Part shown: in pieces, positions 26,301 to 41,000 of the stretch
Layout of the letters: every line of letters begins with the position of its first letter
Position numbering within the stretch: position 1 is the first letter of the stretch
Source of the DNA: Strigops habroptila
Lineage: Eukaryota; Chordata; Aves; Psittaciformes; Psittacidae
NCBI RefSeq assembly: GCF_004027225.2
Contig: NC_044278.2
Location: forward strand, 100,556,743 to 100,620,742
Length of the DNA: 64,000 nucleotides
Direction of reading: 5' to 3'
Notes under the pieces: generated by a model
Seen by the model: the letters and a program-made list of their open reading frames with translations, nothing else
Databases searched by the model: none
Told to the model about the DNA's origin: nothing
Program-made: the position numbers and the translations under genes

Positions 26301-28965
26301 GCAAAACAGGAAAAGGACAAAAATTGACATATTATATTTAACCCGTCATGACAAAAAACAGCATTTACACATTCTTTCCTCATCTTTAATGAGGAAAGAC
26401 ACAACCCGAAAGGTGGGCTGCCTTTATGGACATGAACTACCAGCACTTAATATTAGAGTGTGCCAAAACCCTCATGACAGGCCTTTATGAACATTTAGGA
26501 AAGAAACTTGTTAAAAAAATTAGTATTTACTCCTGAAATTTCTCCACTTACTGACTTGCAAGCACAACCTGAGAAAACAAAGATGCCTATGCAAGATGTG
26601 TCTATCTACGAACAGATACACAATCAAATTAAGTCTGATTTTGAGCGGCTTCCACTCTGAACAGCATTTAGAGAATTTAAGCAGCTTGAGAGCAACTCCT
26701 GCCAGACTGTAAAAGGTTAGTGAGGAGGAAAGAATCATTTTACTGTCGGGTACAAGTCCTTAGGAAGTTCTCCTTAGGCAAGGTATACAGAAGTTTACCA
26801 TCTTTTCAACAAATGCTGAAAACATCTGAAAGATATCTAAGGTTTCAAGAAAAAATATCACAAAAATCACATTTATAGAGTCAGAAAAATAGCTGCACTA
26901 ATCAAAAGATGCAGATTCTCAGTTCTAGTGTTTTGTGGAAGCTTTTCAAAGGAGGTGCTATCATCATTACCACCCTGAGTTACTGTATGGCCAGTAGTGA
27001 GAATGATAGAGGGAGACACAAACACATTTAAATAGTACGATCTTACCAGAACTGAGCTTCAGCTGTACTGCTGCAATAATGATTTAAGATGCAAACAGTT
27101 CAAGATATTTGTTAAAACCCCAGACTGCTATTCTTAATGTCACAAAGTTAACATTGTAATCCTCAAAAAATCCTGCAATCCACATTTTATCCAGGCTCCT
27201 CATGTATCAGAGTACTTATCAAATCAAAGGCATCACTCAAGTCTTTCAGCAAGAAAAAAAGTCATCAGGCACACTTTGATGTCCTGCTGGATAAAAAGGA
27301 TCACACACACCCAGGCTCCTCTTCATTTCTTCTACAGTTTTTTTACAGTAACTTTGCAGCATCTATCTTAAATCAAGTTAGGAAATCAGAAATTACTTTT
27401 AATCCCATGAGAATTTTATACTTTCCTACTACACAGCTAAAAAGAGTTTTCAACTTCCAAGAGGAATAGTCTTAGGATGATGTAAAAGTGTTTGCGTAAT
27501 GGATTTTTCTTTTTTCCATGTAATTCAGGAGGGAGAAAGGCACTGCTCTCCCCCCCCCCTTTTAAGTCTAATTAACAATACACGAAAGGATTTCTCTGCA
27601 GACTTATTCTCTGACCAAAGTGTAAGGCACACACAGACTGACATGGCTAACATAAAGTCTGTGATTCATAAATGCAGAAGGAAATCAGTTATCTGACAGC
27701 ACCTGTGAGATCAGATTCAGAAAACAGGTCTGGTCTACCATAAGATGAAATGAAAAAATCCACTCTCTTTCACAAATGCCAAACCATCAGTAACCTTTCA
27801 AAGAAATAAAACTTTCAAAAGCTCTTACTCAAAATGCCCATAGCTCTTCATAAAGGTCTGCTTTTTCCTATGAACATATACCAGTGTAGCTTTAAGTCAA
27901 AAGGGAAAAAGATTGGTTTTATAAAAGAAAAATAGCTAACATTAGTCCATAATAACTTACAAAGCATTCCCATGATCAAACTGCTGGTACTGGGAAGAAA
28001 GCATCACATAAACTCATCCTGAAGTGCCTACAAATATAGCCCTTTGCCAGCATAAGACAAGTAGCTACTCAACATAGCAGCGCAAAGACAGTCAATTTAG
28101 TACCGCATTTATGTCATTAAGGTTGCATATTATTAATTACCGAGGTAAAACTAATCATTGTCACTTCATTTACAACATAATTAACCATTAAGTTCAAACA
28201 GTACACATAACTGCCTTAAGAAACTATTTCACTTCCAGTACAGTTAAGCATGAGCACTTGCACAGCTTTTAACAAAACTGAAAGATCCCAGAAATACCTG
28301 TTAAAATACTCAAAATCTGGACGCTATTTGCAGTTTTCATTAGATACCTCTAAGAGAAATTTACAGCCATTTTATGTATAAAAACAGAAAACTATCAATA
28401 CTTTCGCAGTCTACTCACATTTACATTTGAACTATAGCACTTGTACCAAAAAGTGACTTCTATTTTCTTACCACTAACTGCTGCATGTTGCTTCAGATAC
28501 TCCCTTCTGACATTTATGTTCTTCACAAGGCACTGCCTAGCATGAGCTCTTCTCTCTTTCACAGGATCTTTTGCACACAGTGCACAAATAGCCATATATT
28601 CTAGTGGCAGCCGTAGTCTAGAAAGGCCTTTATGAAGTTTCTGAGCAAATATTTGTCTCACTTGGTAACATTCATCCTGTTAAAAAAACAAAAAAAGGCA
28701 AAAAAGGTAACAGTAAACTTTTCTAAAAGTAACACAGACTGTGAAATAAAACACAGAAACCTGGATAAATATGCCAAAATCAATTTCAGACCTTGCAGCC
28801 ACAGAAACAAAGGAACTATAAGAATGTTTTTAATGCTAATTCAGGGCAATTAAATTGAATTGATCAGCTGAAGCTTCCCCCTTAGGATCAGGAGAAGAGT
28901 TAAGGTTCAAAAACCATACAGAAAGATATCACACTCAGGACACAAGGCCTAACTTAGTATAGTTA

Positions 28966-29011
<46 letters not shown>

Positions 29012-32000
29012 GGCCTAACTATAGTATTGAGGAATGGAGTTGATGTAGTTGTATACAATAGGACCACTTGCTTCATGGAGCCAAAGTCAAAGATCTCCAT
29101 CAAAACAGTGTTTAGCCACCAGTAACCACTATGTTGATTTTATTACTGCAATTTCACAAATCTTCATCGAGCCATTAATACGAGAAACTGAATAAAATTC
29201 AACAGAATTACCAGATAAGATAAAGTCAAATGCTGAAGAGAGTATCAAGCATTTCCATTGTACTGCGGAAATCTATGAACTATGATCGACCACCCATGTC
29301 TAACAGGTGCCAAATAACACAAAGGAAAATAATATGAAGGCAGCAAATGCACTTCCACAATTTTTTGAGTAATATATTTCCCAAAAATATATGAACTTTA
29401 AAATTCTCTGTATGGAAAATGACCTACATACTTTAAGACACCATTCAATATATCACAAAACAATTTTGTAACACAGGCCAAGGAAGGTTAACAGAAGCAG
29501 GTGTGGAAAACAGTCAGAAAGAAAATATACAGAAAAGTATAAGGTAAGCAAGGCCACCAGAACAGCTTGGCCTATTTAACCTCTCAAAAAAAAGGTCAAG
29601 AGGAAAGATTTGTTATCTCTAAATGTGAAGAAAAAAACATTAACAGGAATAAACAGCTGTTTCAGTCAAATAATGGCTTTGAAACCAGGAAGAATTGAAA
29701 AGGGTTTCCAGCTATCAGCCAACAGGAAGTGCAGAGACAAAACCTAGCCGCTGGTAGCACTGACCGTGTTAAATTTGCAAACGGCATCAAGACAGATCAT
29801 ACAGTACATTAAACAAGCCTCCATCTCCCACCACTCGAAAACTAAATCTAGAAGAAATTAACCAAGCCCCATTTTCCCTTCTGTGCTTCAAGCCATAGTC
29901 TTCCTCTCTGGGCTGAAACACCCTGCTGTTATGGAGTTGAAGCAACCCAAGACCACAAGCCCAAACTGTGAGACCTACTCCAGATCTATTGCCTCTACAG
30001 AAAAGCCAGTCCCCAGCAGCAGGCTAAGATACAGCCCTCTGCTGCTCAGAAACATCACCTAAGTCTAAAGCCTTTGGAAAGCTTAGAAGAGACCTGTGCT
30101 TAGTTAGTATATAGACAAGGAAGCATATCCTCCTTGACTCAGAGGACAAAGGAAGGCATAGTTCATTGTTACTGATGGTGTTGTGTGGCACAAAGAGGAA
30201 TGATTATTACTCTGAATAATAGAAGATAAAGAAATAACCTTTAATTCAGCTCAGTTACACTAGTTCACTGAAAAGAAGGGGGACCAAACTCCATTAAGGT
30301 CTACATTTTTACACCATACAAATAAAACACATACATTAGACCAATTTCATTTATCTACCTCTCTGAATTTAGTGCCATTTCATCAGAAGTTCACCATTTA
30401 AAAGCATTTAAAAAAAATTTGCAGAGCAGCATGTACTCTTCAGACACAACTCTGACTCTTGACTACAGCAATTAGCAACAACACTCAATTATGTATTCTG
30501 CACTCTAATCACTTCATAATACAAAATAGCACTCTCAGAGAAAAAAGAAATAGCCAGCACAGGACCATAGCAGAACATGTGCAACCATTACAGACCTTAA
30601 AAATTAAGCTTTTCCTTTTGTTTAATCTGCTTCCTGATCTGTCCAGGTAAAGAAAATTTGCTGTAAATTAAATTACATAATACTAGGGTTGGCCTTGACA
30701 TCAGTTCAATGTCCTAATTTGTGAGTAGATTGACAGTGTTAAGAATAAATGCATTTTTAAAATAATCAGTGTCTACCATCATGAAACAGATTCTAATACT
30801 AAACATTCTAAGCATAAACAAATACATGTTTTGTATGTATTATGTATACATGCAAATATCTCAAAACAACCCCAGAAGGTTTCCAAAGGAGATTAATACA
30901 GTGCCGCAAGTGCAAAAGTCACTGAAACCATTACAGTTACTCTGCATCTGAAGATCCGAAAGAGAGAAAGGAACCTGCAGAGGGCCTCAAAAAGATATAG
31001 ACAAGTTATGAATAAATATTCAAAATCCATTAGGAGCTGCAGTGAAAAATAAAGGCAGAATTCTGTCCTGAGAGAGCTTATAATCTAGTAAACAAGATGA
31101 AGTCACAAAAGGTAAAGGAGTAACAATAAATGAGGAGAAAAAGTGACAAAAGTGATATTAAAGTAGAACAAGTTCTCTTGGAAGCTATGTCAGGGCATAT
31201 GGATATCCACAGGAAAGCAATTACAGCCAGCCAACAAGGCTTCAAAGAGGACAAATGACACCTAAGTCATCTTGTACCCTTTTACAATGGAGTTACTGGG
31301 GAAGAGCAACTGATGACATCTACCTGAAGTTCTGTGTGGCCTTTGACACAATCTCACAGAACATTCTTGTCTCTAAATTGGAGAGATATGGGTTACATAG
31401 ATGGAGTATTTGATGGATAAGAAATTGGCTGGATGGCCACATCCAAAGAATTGCATTCAAATACTCGAAGTCCAAATGGAGATCAGTAAGAAGTGGTGTC
31501 CCTCAGGGGTCAATGTTGGAACCAGTACTGTTCAATATCTTTGTTAAGGACACAGATAGCAAGATTGAGCAAGTCTGTGGATGATACCGAGCCAAGGGGT
31601 GCAGCTGACACACCAAAGGACAGGGATGCCATCCAGAGGGACCTTGACAAGCTTGCGGCGCGGGCCCATGTGAAACCATGAAGTTCAAAAAGGTTAAATG
31701 CAAGGCCCTGCACCTGGCTGGGGGTAATCCTCTGTATCAAAACGGATGGATGGATGGATGGATGGATGGATGGATGGATGGATGGATGGAGGGCAACTCT
31801 GCAGAGGAAGACTTCAGGACACTGGTAGATGAAAAATTGGACATGAGCCAGCAATGCGCACTTGCAGCCCAGAAAGCCATGAAAAGGGGCATCATAGAAA
31901 GAAATGTGGCCAGCAGGTTGCAGGAGCTGATTCTCCCCTTCTACCCTGCTCTCATGAGACCCCCCACCTGGCATCCTGAGCCTAGCTCTGGGGTCCCCAT

Positions 32001-35000
32001 TACAAGACAAACATGGAGCGGTTAGAACAGGCCCAGAGGAGGGCCATGAAAATTGTCAGAGGGATGGAACACCCCTCCTTTGAGGAAAGGCTGTGAGGTG
32101 AGCTTTTTCAGCCAAGAAAGGAAAAAGCTCCAGGGAAACCTATTGCGACCTTTCAGTATATGAAGAGGACTTGTAAGAAAAACAGAGAAAGACTTTTTAC
32201 CAGCACCTGTAGTGACAGGACAAGGGGCAACAGTTTTAAACTGAAAGAGTGCAGTTTTAGATTGGACATAAGGAAGAGGTGTTTTACAGTAAGGGTGGTA
32301 GGACATTGGGACAGGTTGCCCAGAGAAGTTGTGGTTGCCCCATGCCTGGAAGTGTCCAAGTCCAGGCTGGATGGGGCTTTGAGCATCCTGATTTAGTGGA
32401 AGATGTCCCTGACCAAAGCAGGGCAGTTTGAACGAGACGATCTTTAGAGGTCCCTTACAACCCAAACTATTCTACAATTCTATAGTAAAATGCAATACTA
32501 ACTTGTTCATAAATGTTGATGACCCTATTATGTTCTTGTAATAAAAAGCTCATCTCTCAACATTCACTTTTGAAAATTGAGGAGAGGTAAGCATTAGACC
32601 CAAATATAGCAAAAACCAAAAAAATAACCCCCAAAACCAAAAAAACCCCTCACATCTGTTATCAATATCCACAGAGAGTTCAGACCAATACAGCTGGAAA
32701 ATAAGAAATGAAAAATAAAGTGGTAGACAGTGATGAAATGAAGGGCAAGGAGCTTGCACCAAATGTATTAAAAAGAGAGTCAAAGCAATGAAGGCAAATT
32801 CTGACAGAGGAGAACATTTACAGTAAACAAAAATATGCCACAGAAGGCAAATGACTGAAGAAATGAAGAGATTTTGATCACTGGGATCAGAAGAAAACAG
32901 AACATGGAAAAACTATACTGGCAAGGTTACTGTGCCATGACATTATCTGGCTAGAGTATCATTTCCGGAACAGAGACAGATCTTATTTGTCATTAGAGTA
33001 AGCGGCTCTTTTCCTCTCTACTAATTTTGTTCCAAATTGTGAAAATCTTTAAAACTCATTTTTACACAAGACTAACATTTCTATTAGGTTTTGGAATAGG
33101 AACACTGAAAAGTCCTCATTTTGGGTGTAAAAATCTTCAGTTATTACCACTGAATTTCTGCTGCAGTTTTGTTAGATTTCATCTGCTTAAGTAATTTTGT
33201 TTAGTTCCATTTCCCTTGTTTTTCATAGCATTTGGGAACTGAGTAAAAGTTCCCTTCCACAGGAAGACAGAAGCTCAAAATCCACATAAACATTGTTAAA
33301 ACAATATACAAGCCTAATACAGACTGTGTTACTCCGATAGATGAATGGCTTTTCTAGCCTAACTAATTTAAAATGGGTTACAGGTTTTAAAGCTTTAACC
33401 AGTCACAGGACTTAAGGTCTAGAATGGAGTATCATTATTACTAAAGGTATGTTCTGGAAGAGATTTCTTCCAGAGGGTTTCTTGACTTTTGTGAGGTCAT
33501 GAGAATACTAGCAGTTACAAAAGTAATACCAATATGAGTCCCTCCATGATGCCTTACTCTTGGTGTGTGGATCAATTTCTGTAGAATTTCTTAAATCTAC
33601 AAGACAGGAAAACAGAGGATCTCTATATCTCTGCTTACAACTTGAAAGTTATTTTCTTTCTGCTACTATGTGCTCACAGGCAGAAATTAAGGATGAAAAC
33701 TGCAACACCTACTGAGAAATCTCTCCCTATCTCTTCTAATATTTAAAGGATGCCAACTATCATCGCAGACCTCTGCTTTCCAAGTATATTCTACCCAAGT
33801 ATTCAAGTAATGAAGGTCACTGTTGTCACCACAGTTCAACGTACTTTATATCATCTCATTTCAACTTCTAAAAATGTATTAATGCAGCTGGGGTATTTAA
33901 AATCAATACTGAATTCCTTGGTTTATCAATATTCTAACATTTCACTACTTTAAGTTAGCATTCCCCCACTGGACAGCCTTGTAGTATAGATCTAATTCTC
34001 ATCCAAAATCAGTTTTCAGGATTACGTAGTGGGAAAACAAATTCAAGCCAAGATTGAACCGTTTGCATAAAATGAGATTAGCAGAAGTATACACAGCATA
34101 CAGAACAAGCAACATACATACTCATACATATGCTGATAACCCACAACTCCCACCTAATTTCCTTACATTTATGGCTAGTGCACACAGCTGGTACTGTTCT
34201 AAGGTGATGATTTCATGGTAACAAGGTTCTTGTGCCAACTTCACAATAGCATTCCCTGCAGCCAGCCGCAACCGAGACATATCAGGTTTACTGAAAAATA
34301 AGCACATGGATTACGAAGGTTAATTAGTAAGAAAATATGTAACTATCTGACTTAATTAAATCTTAATAAATTTGTATTGCTGAAAACCAGATACTTTAAA
34401 AAGAAGGAAAAGTTTCCATGGACTTTGCCACCCACGGCCCCACAAATCCACAGCAGAAGTAACTTCAAACCAGAATAGTTTTCATGTGGTAACCTGTTAC
34501 CATATACCAATTACCTCGCCCCAACTTAGCAATGAAAATATTCCTTGGAACTTCCTAAAAATCCCACATGTGCATGAAACAGATTTAGCTGTGAACTGGA
34601 CCAGCACAGTCCAAATTGCCCCTCAGAGACCTCATTTAGCCTGTGAGATACTTCTATTCAGCATGCTGATTTTGCTTCAGCAGCGGGCTCCTGTCAAAGA
34701 AGTAGACCCTTCTAGTCCCCAGAGTTGCCAAAGTTTTTCTAGATATGCTAGCGCAAGTAGTGATAGGACAAGAGGGAATGGCTTTAAACTGGAAGAGGGT
34801 AGATGTGAATTAGATACTAGGAAGAAATTCTTTACTATGAGGGTGGTGAGACACTGGCACAGGTTGCCCAGAGAAGCTGTGGCTACCCCAACTCTGACAG
34901 TGTTCAAAACCAGGCTGGACAGGGCTTGGAGCAACCTGGTCTAGTGGAAGGTGACCCTGCCCATGGCAGTGGGGTTGGAACTAGATTGTCTTTAAGGTCC

Positions 35001-38000
35001 CTTCCAACTCAAGCCATTCTAGGATTCTATGAATGATAGCTCAAAATCCATGCTGCAAGTTAACTTTAATTAATAAGATATTATGATAGATGACTAAGTG
35101 AAAATAACAGCAAAAAAGAATTAGGCAAGTGAAAAAGTTTTCAACATGCTGAAGGTATTGTTACTTGACCTATAAACCTAAATTGCACTTCCATCTAGCA
35201 AAACACTAAAACTCTTTGCTAAATTTCATATAAAAAGATGAATAGATTTTTCTGTAACCTTTGTAAATATGGTTGTAGGTTATCAGAATATCAAAAGCAT
35301 CTTCACCAGAGCTTTGCAAACTGATACCCACTTGATGTGTGCATTAATAAACTTAGTTGAGCTTTCACTGTTCACAATTTATTTCAACAAAGTACATTAC
35401 TTTGTCCTTTCTTCAGATCAAACACAAAGGAATTAGTTAAGTTTTATGCATCTCGCTTAAAACACTAATGAATTCTATTCAGCAGTAGTAAGTACAGCTT
35501 TTTCCTTGGATAACCTGAAGCAGGAATCAAGTTGTATTCTTATTTAGAAATAATTATTCATTTAAGCAGGACAAATACCATTTAACTTCTTAATCATTTG
35601 CCTTTTACCCTTATGAAGAACAAACACTGTAGTCTTAAATCCATTATTGTGAAAAACTGCATAAAGCATTTAAAGAATTCAATAAAAGAACATTATTAAA
35701 TAAAGAGTACGTGATAAAAATACCTACTAAAGAGCTTAAACCTTAAAATTCATCTAATCAGGCTTTATACACACCTCATGGTATGGAAACCACAGCAAAA
35801 CCAAACACCAAAAAACCAAATAGCAACCAAGTGGCAGGAAAAAGTTGCACTAACTTTCAAACAAGGCATGAAGATTAACATGGTAATGTCTAGTTTTTAT
35901 ATTTCACTAAATTTCACTTTAAAAAGAATCTACTGTGATAAGTGAACCCAATGAAGTTTTTGCACTTCACTGACAACTGAGCAATAACAACTTACAAGCA
36001 CAGAGTGACTGAACTAAAGGAAGGATAAAATTACGAACTTTCAATGTTCCTCAGCTTTAGTAGTGGTAACATTTAATTCTGAAAATTGAATCAAAGATGT
36101 ATCACATAAAAGTTGGCCAAATTTTGCAGAGTATGTGTGTCACAGAAATAACCACAAGCACGTGGGAAGGAAGAGGACAGCGACAGTTATTAATATTCTT
36201 ACAGCTGATGATGAAAATTCATCAGCTGTCTTATTCCCCAAAAGGGTATCTTTGAAGAAACTCTTGAGAATTTGTTTTTTGTCAAACTGTTATAGCCAAA
36301 AGCTTTCTGATCTGCTATCGATCCCAAACCACACAATTATTAGGGCTGAAATAAAAGCTTCTGCAGATACAATTACAGCTTTTGATTACTTCTAACGATT
36401 CTGAAAATTGGTACCAACGATGCCCTTATATTTTAAAACAATCCAGCACTGGAGTTAGCACTTTTTCTTCTACTCCAGAGGTTAAATGTCTGTGTCCAGT
36501 TTTCTAAGCATTTTCTGTGTTCCATTTTGTTCCATGGAATAAAAAGTGTCTTTTGACCACCTCTGAGAACACTGCATATCAGATGGTGTAGCAAATTATC
36601 TACAGCATAGAACTATGAAGTTCTAAACTACATGTTTTTAAGCAAGCTTTAGTGTAAGGAAAATGCAGATAGCATATCAGAAAAATGTCAATTCAGGTTC
36701 ATATCTAATACCAGTACTTTCAGAAACAGCCAGTGTTCTCTGATACTCAAATACTCTTACTTTATGCTTAGTATAGATAAAATTAAAATGCTACTACAAG
36801 GACATGCAACATTCAACTTAGTTTTACCTAACCACAAATAAAAAAATCTGTATAACCTTGAATTTCAAATTTGTAGGACTGTTTATGACTTATAAGATGA
36901 AAAATAAAGACCTGGAAAGGAAAGTCGAGATATTGTTTATTGAAAAAAATCAGTATTAAAGCATCTGACACTGGTGAACTTAACCTACATATGCTAACAT
37001 CCCAAAGCAACCAGTTATTGTCTTAAAAGAAATTCAACATAGTCATCAATCCAACTACTTCAAAATGAGAGTACAGATTTGTTTCTTTATTTTCCAAGTA
37101 CGACCTTGCTTCTACCTGACACTCTAGGCTGAACCATGCCTTGAAATTTAAAAATCCCATTCCCTTACACTGTGACTCAGAAGTACAGTTGTGTATATTT
37201 AAAGAGGCATAGAGACAGAGTAATTTTTATGGCTGATGAGGATAATAACACCAGAATTATTTTAATATGACTAAGAGCCCACATAAGGTCAAATGCCTCC
37301 TGAACCCTGCCACTTGCAGTTAATTCAATTATCTTTAGCAAATTATACATTGTTTAAAAGACAAATGCAAGCTACAAACACAAAAACTGACTCTATGTAG
37401 AAAGACATCAGATCAAGTACAGTTTAAAAGATTATGTTCTATACTCAACAGACAATTTTACTTTCCAAAGACTACTCTAATTTGGAAAGGGCAGTGTCAG
37501 ATTTGTACAGCAGGAACACAGTAAGTACTGCAAGAAAGAAGATATCCTCATTGTGTTCTTAGAGAGTGAAGAATAAAGGTCAGGAAGTGCCAGCAAGATA
37601 CCAGGAAGCTCCACGCAGAACTAATGTGCCTGAAATGTCATCTCTGCTTCAGAGGTGTTAACATAGGTGGTATAGGTCACACAGAGACAATGGAGACCTA
37701 CCCTCCTTGCAGCTTAGAGCCTTTCCAAAATGCAGTATGGAAATGACAGAATAGTTCCATTTGGAAGGGACCTCTAGAGGTCATCTAGCCAAACCCCTCT
37801 CCGCAAGCATGGTCACCTAGAGAAGGCTGCCCAGGACAGTGTCCAGATGGATTTTTAGTATCTCCAGGGATGGAAACGCCACCACTTCTTTGTAAAATCT
37901 GTGTCAGTGCTCAGGCCAGTCTTGCTAGTAAAGACTGAGGTAAAGGTGGCATTCAGTACCTCAGTGTTTTCCATGTTCCTGTCACCAGGGCTACTGCATT

Positions 38001-41000
38001 GTTCAGCAGCAGGTGTATGTTTTCCCTAGTCTTCCTTTTACCACTTACTTAAAAAAGCTTTTCTGGTTGTCTTTGTAATCCCTCACTAGATTCAATTCCA
38101 GCCAATTGGGCTTTGGCTTTCCTAACCAACTCTCAGATGGTGTTTTCTGTATTCCTGCCAGGTTACCTGTCCCTACTTCTACTTTCTCTGTATGCTTGAT
38201 AGAGTCATAGAACAGTTTGGGTTGGAAGGGACCTTTAAAGGTCATCCAGTCCAACTCCCCTGCAACAAGCAGGGGCTACTTCAGCTAGATCAGGACGCTC
38301 AAAGCCCCAACAAACCTCACCTTGAATGCTTCCAGTGATGGGGCATCTACCACCGCTCTGGAGAACCTGTTCTAGTGTCTCACCATCCTCATTGTAAAAC
38401 ATATTTTCCTTAAATTTAGTCTATATTTACACTCTTAGTTTAAAACCATTATCCCTTGTCCTACTGCAACAGGCCCTATTAAAAAGTCAGTCCCCACTGT
38501 TCTTATGAGCCTCCTTCAGGTACTGAAATGCCACAATAAGGTCTCCCCAAGAGCCTTCTCCTCTCTGGACTTAATGACCACAACTCTCTCAGTCTTTCTT
38601 CTCAGCAGCCATGTTCCACCATGCTGATCATTTTTGCTGCCCTCCTCCGGACCTGCTCAGGTCCATGTCTTTCCCGTACAAAGGACTACAGAGCTGAGCA
38701 CAGTACTCAGACCCCAACCTCAGCACAGACCCCAACCCCAGTTGGGGTCTCAAGAGAGTGGAGTAGAGGGGGAGTATCACCTTCCTTGACCTTATCCAAT
38801 GGGACTCTACTAAGTAGAACCTTGAAAGAGGCCCGAGTCTGCTCTCCTCAAGTACTATGATCTTGCCTTTTGCCTTCATTGCTGCCTTCAGGATTCTGAC
38901 CTCCACCATCTTACAGTTGTTACAGACAAGGCTGCCTTCAGCCTTCACACCAACAAATCCCTCCATTGTTGGTGAGTATGAGGTCCACCAGAGCACTTGG
39001 CCTTACTGGCTCCTCTATCACTTGTGCCAGAAAGTTGTCATTGATGCTCTGCAGTAAGCACCTAGATTGTTTATGTATTGCTGTGTTGTTCCTCCAGTAG
39101 ATGCTGGAGTAGACGAAGTACTCCATGAGAGCCAAGGCCTGCAGGCATGAAGTTGTTTCCAGCTGTTTATAGAAGGCCTCATCCACTTCCTCTTTGTGGC
39201 CAGGAGGGGTACAGCAGACACTCACTACAGCGTCACATGTACCAGTCTGCTCTTTAATCCTAACCCGTAAGCTCTCAGTTGGCTCATCATTTGCCCCTAG
39301 GCAGAGCTCCAAGTTCTGAGGTTGAAGGGTTGCCTTTAAAACAGAGTGACCTCATGTCTTTGCAGCTTTCTCCCTGAAAGTATCCCCACCCCTCCATGAA
39401 CTTAAATAATGGAGCACTGACCACTTCTTTATGTACAGTTTGTATGATTATTTGTAGTTTGGAGTACAAAAAGAGTGTGAAAATTAAATTCCTAAAACAT
39501 GCACAGTAAGTAATCATCACTCCACACACAGGATCGACATAACTGATTGATTCTGGATAAGCCAACAATATGCTCTGAGCAGTTATGCTGAAAAGCTAAA
39601 TTACTACTGCTTATCTCCCTAGTAACTGCTATGAATGGTCATATTACAGAATTTAAAACTATGAAACAGTTATTTTCAAGGAACTTTAAGACAAAGACTA
39701 CACAGTTGCTGCAAAGATAACATACTAGACAATTCTCAGGTTTGCAATTTTGTGCACGCAATGTAGGTTCTGTCTGCATAATCGGTGTGTAACTCCACCC
39801 CAAAATTAAAACCTTTTTACTTAAACTGGCATGATCCATGCAAGCCATTAATGGCTTTTACAGACATGAATTTTCAGTATTTGGCAAGCAATAGTGGCTG
39901 ACAACTTGTCACTTCTCCTACCACAGAGGATTAAGAAGATAGAGAAAAACAAATAAATTGCTTGACAAATCATCTAAAAGGTAAATTATTTATTGAGACT
40001 TAATCCTCTTTACACATTTTCCTCTTGTTTTCACTTTTAGAGGCCTCAAGGGATTAAAGTCTGCCTTCAAGCAAACTGCCTTATGTACTAGCTATTCCCA
40101 CCCGGTTTTGCGCAACATGCTATTATCTTCTTATTAGAAAGGCCGTCTATTGGCCTTCGGCATATACAACAATTGTACATCAGGAAGAGCAAACTGCATA
40201 AAAAATTAAACCCAATTTTCAACATGAAAGAGGAAGTTACAGTTTATTCTTGCAATACCAGTAATGGCCCTTTGAAGAAAGGGATAAAACAAAGATGATA
40301 AAAACACTAACATACAGCTTTATCTAGTGTTAAAAAAACTGAGACTCAGCAAACTTATGTAAGCATCCAGCCAAGCTTACCATCAGTTCTTAGGAAATAA
40401 GATGTATAAATCATTAAGCAGTCTAACAGAATAGTCTAAGTATTACTTCAACTAAAACTCTCCCCACCACATCACCACAAACGTTACCATCTGTTACATA
40501 CCTAATTTTCCCCTGCTCTGTTAAATCACCATCACTGTGTAATATCGTTGTTAGCAACCTCAGAGTAGAAGTTCCTGACTTGCTGTGGTTGTTCTTCATT
40601 CCTAGCAACCACCGAACCATCATCTTGATAGCCTGAATCTGGAGAAAAAAAAAAAAATTGATAGGCAGAAGCCAAATCACAGAATGAGCCTCATTTACTT
40701 TAATAATCTTTATCTTAGTTTAATCACACAGTATTTGCCCAAATGCTTTTTGATGCTGTGAACATAAACCTGTCAAGGCTGCAAAACATCATTTGAATAC
40801 TGAAAAATATACTAGACATACTCTCACTAGACAGCAACATTTTACTGGAAGTCTCAAGCACTTATTATAGCAAATAGAAATCATACAACATTTAGTCAAG
40901 GTTTGAACTGTTTCTTCTACTAAGCAATCGCATATTTTGTTCTGTGAAAACATATTATCCTAATTGAGCTTACATCCATTAAACACTGTGGAATAGGCAA

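Larger units (their letters stand above)
28677..34166 (-). other. PDS5B intron N-O, 5.5 kb
   Basis: GTAAGG donor, TTAACAG acceptor. It contains a (CA)n microsatellite and one long CR1. 29040-31190 and 32490-34166 show no recognised feature except a CA-rich tract at 32600-32655. Confidence 0.85.
34291..40501 (-). other. PDS5B intron M-N, 6.2 kb (longest in window)
   Basis: GTATGT donor, TTTTTCAG acceptor. It contains a small plus-strand CR1 and a nested minus-strand CR1 cluster. 35035-37740 and 39320-40501 are AT-rich with nothing recognised. Confidence 0.85.

Noticed and set aside
38628..39312. Open frames of 122 and 124 codons as a novel gene
   Set aside because: Their residues match the CR1 endonuclease and the linker after it. 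They belong to the nested CR1 cluster.
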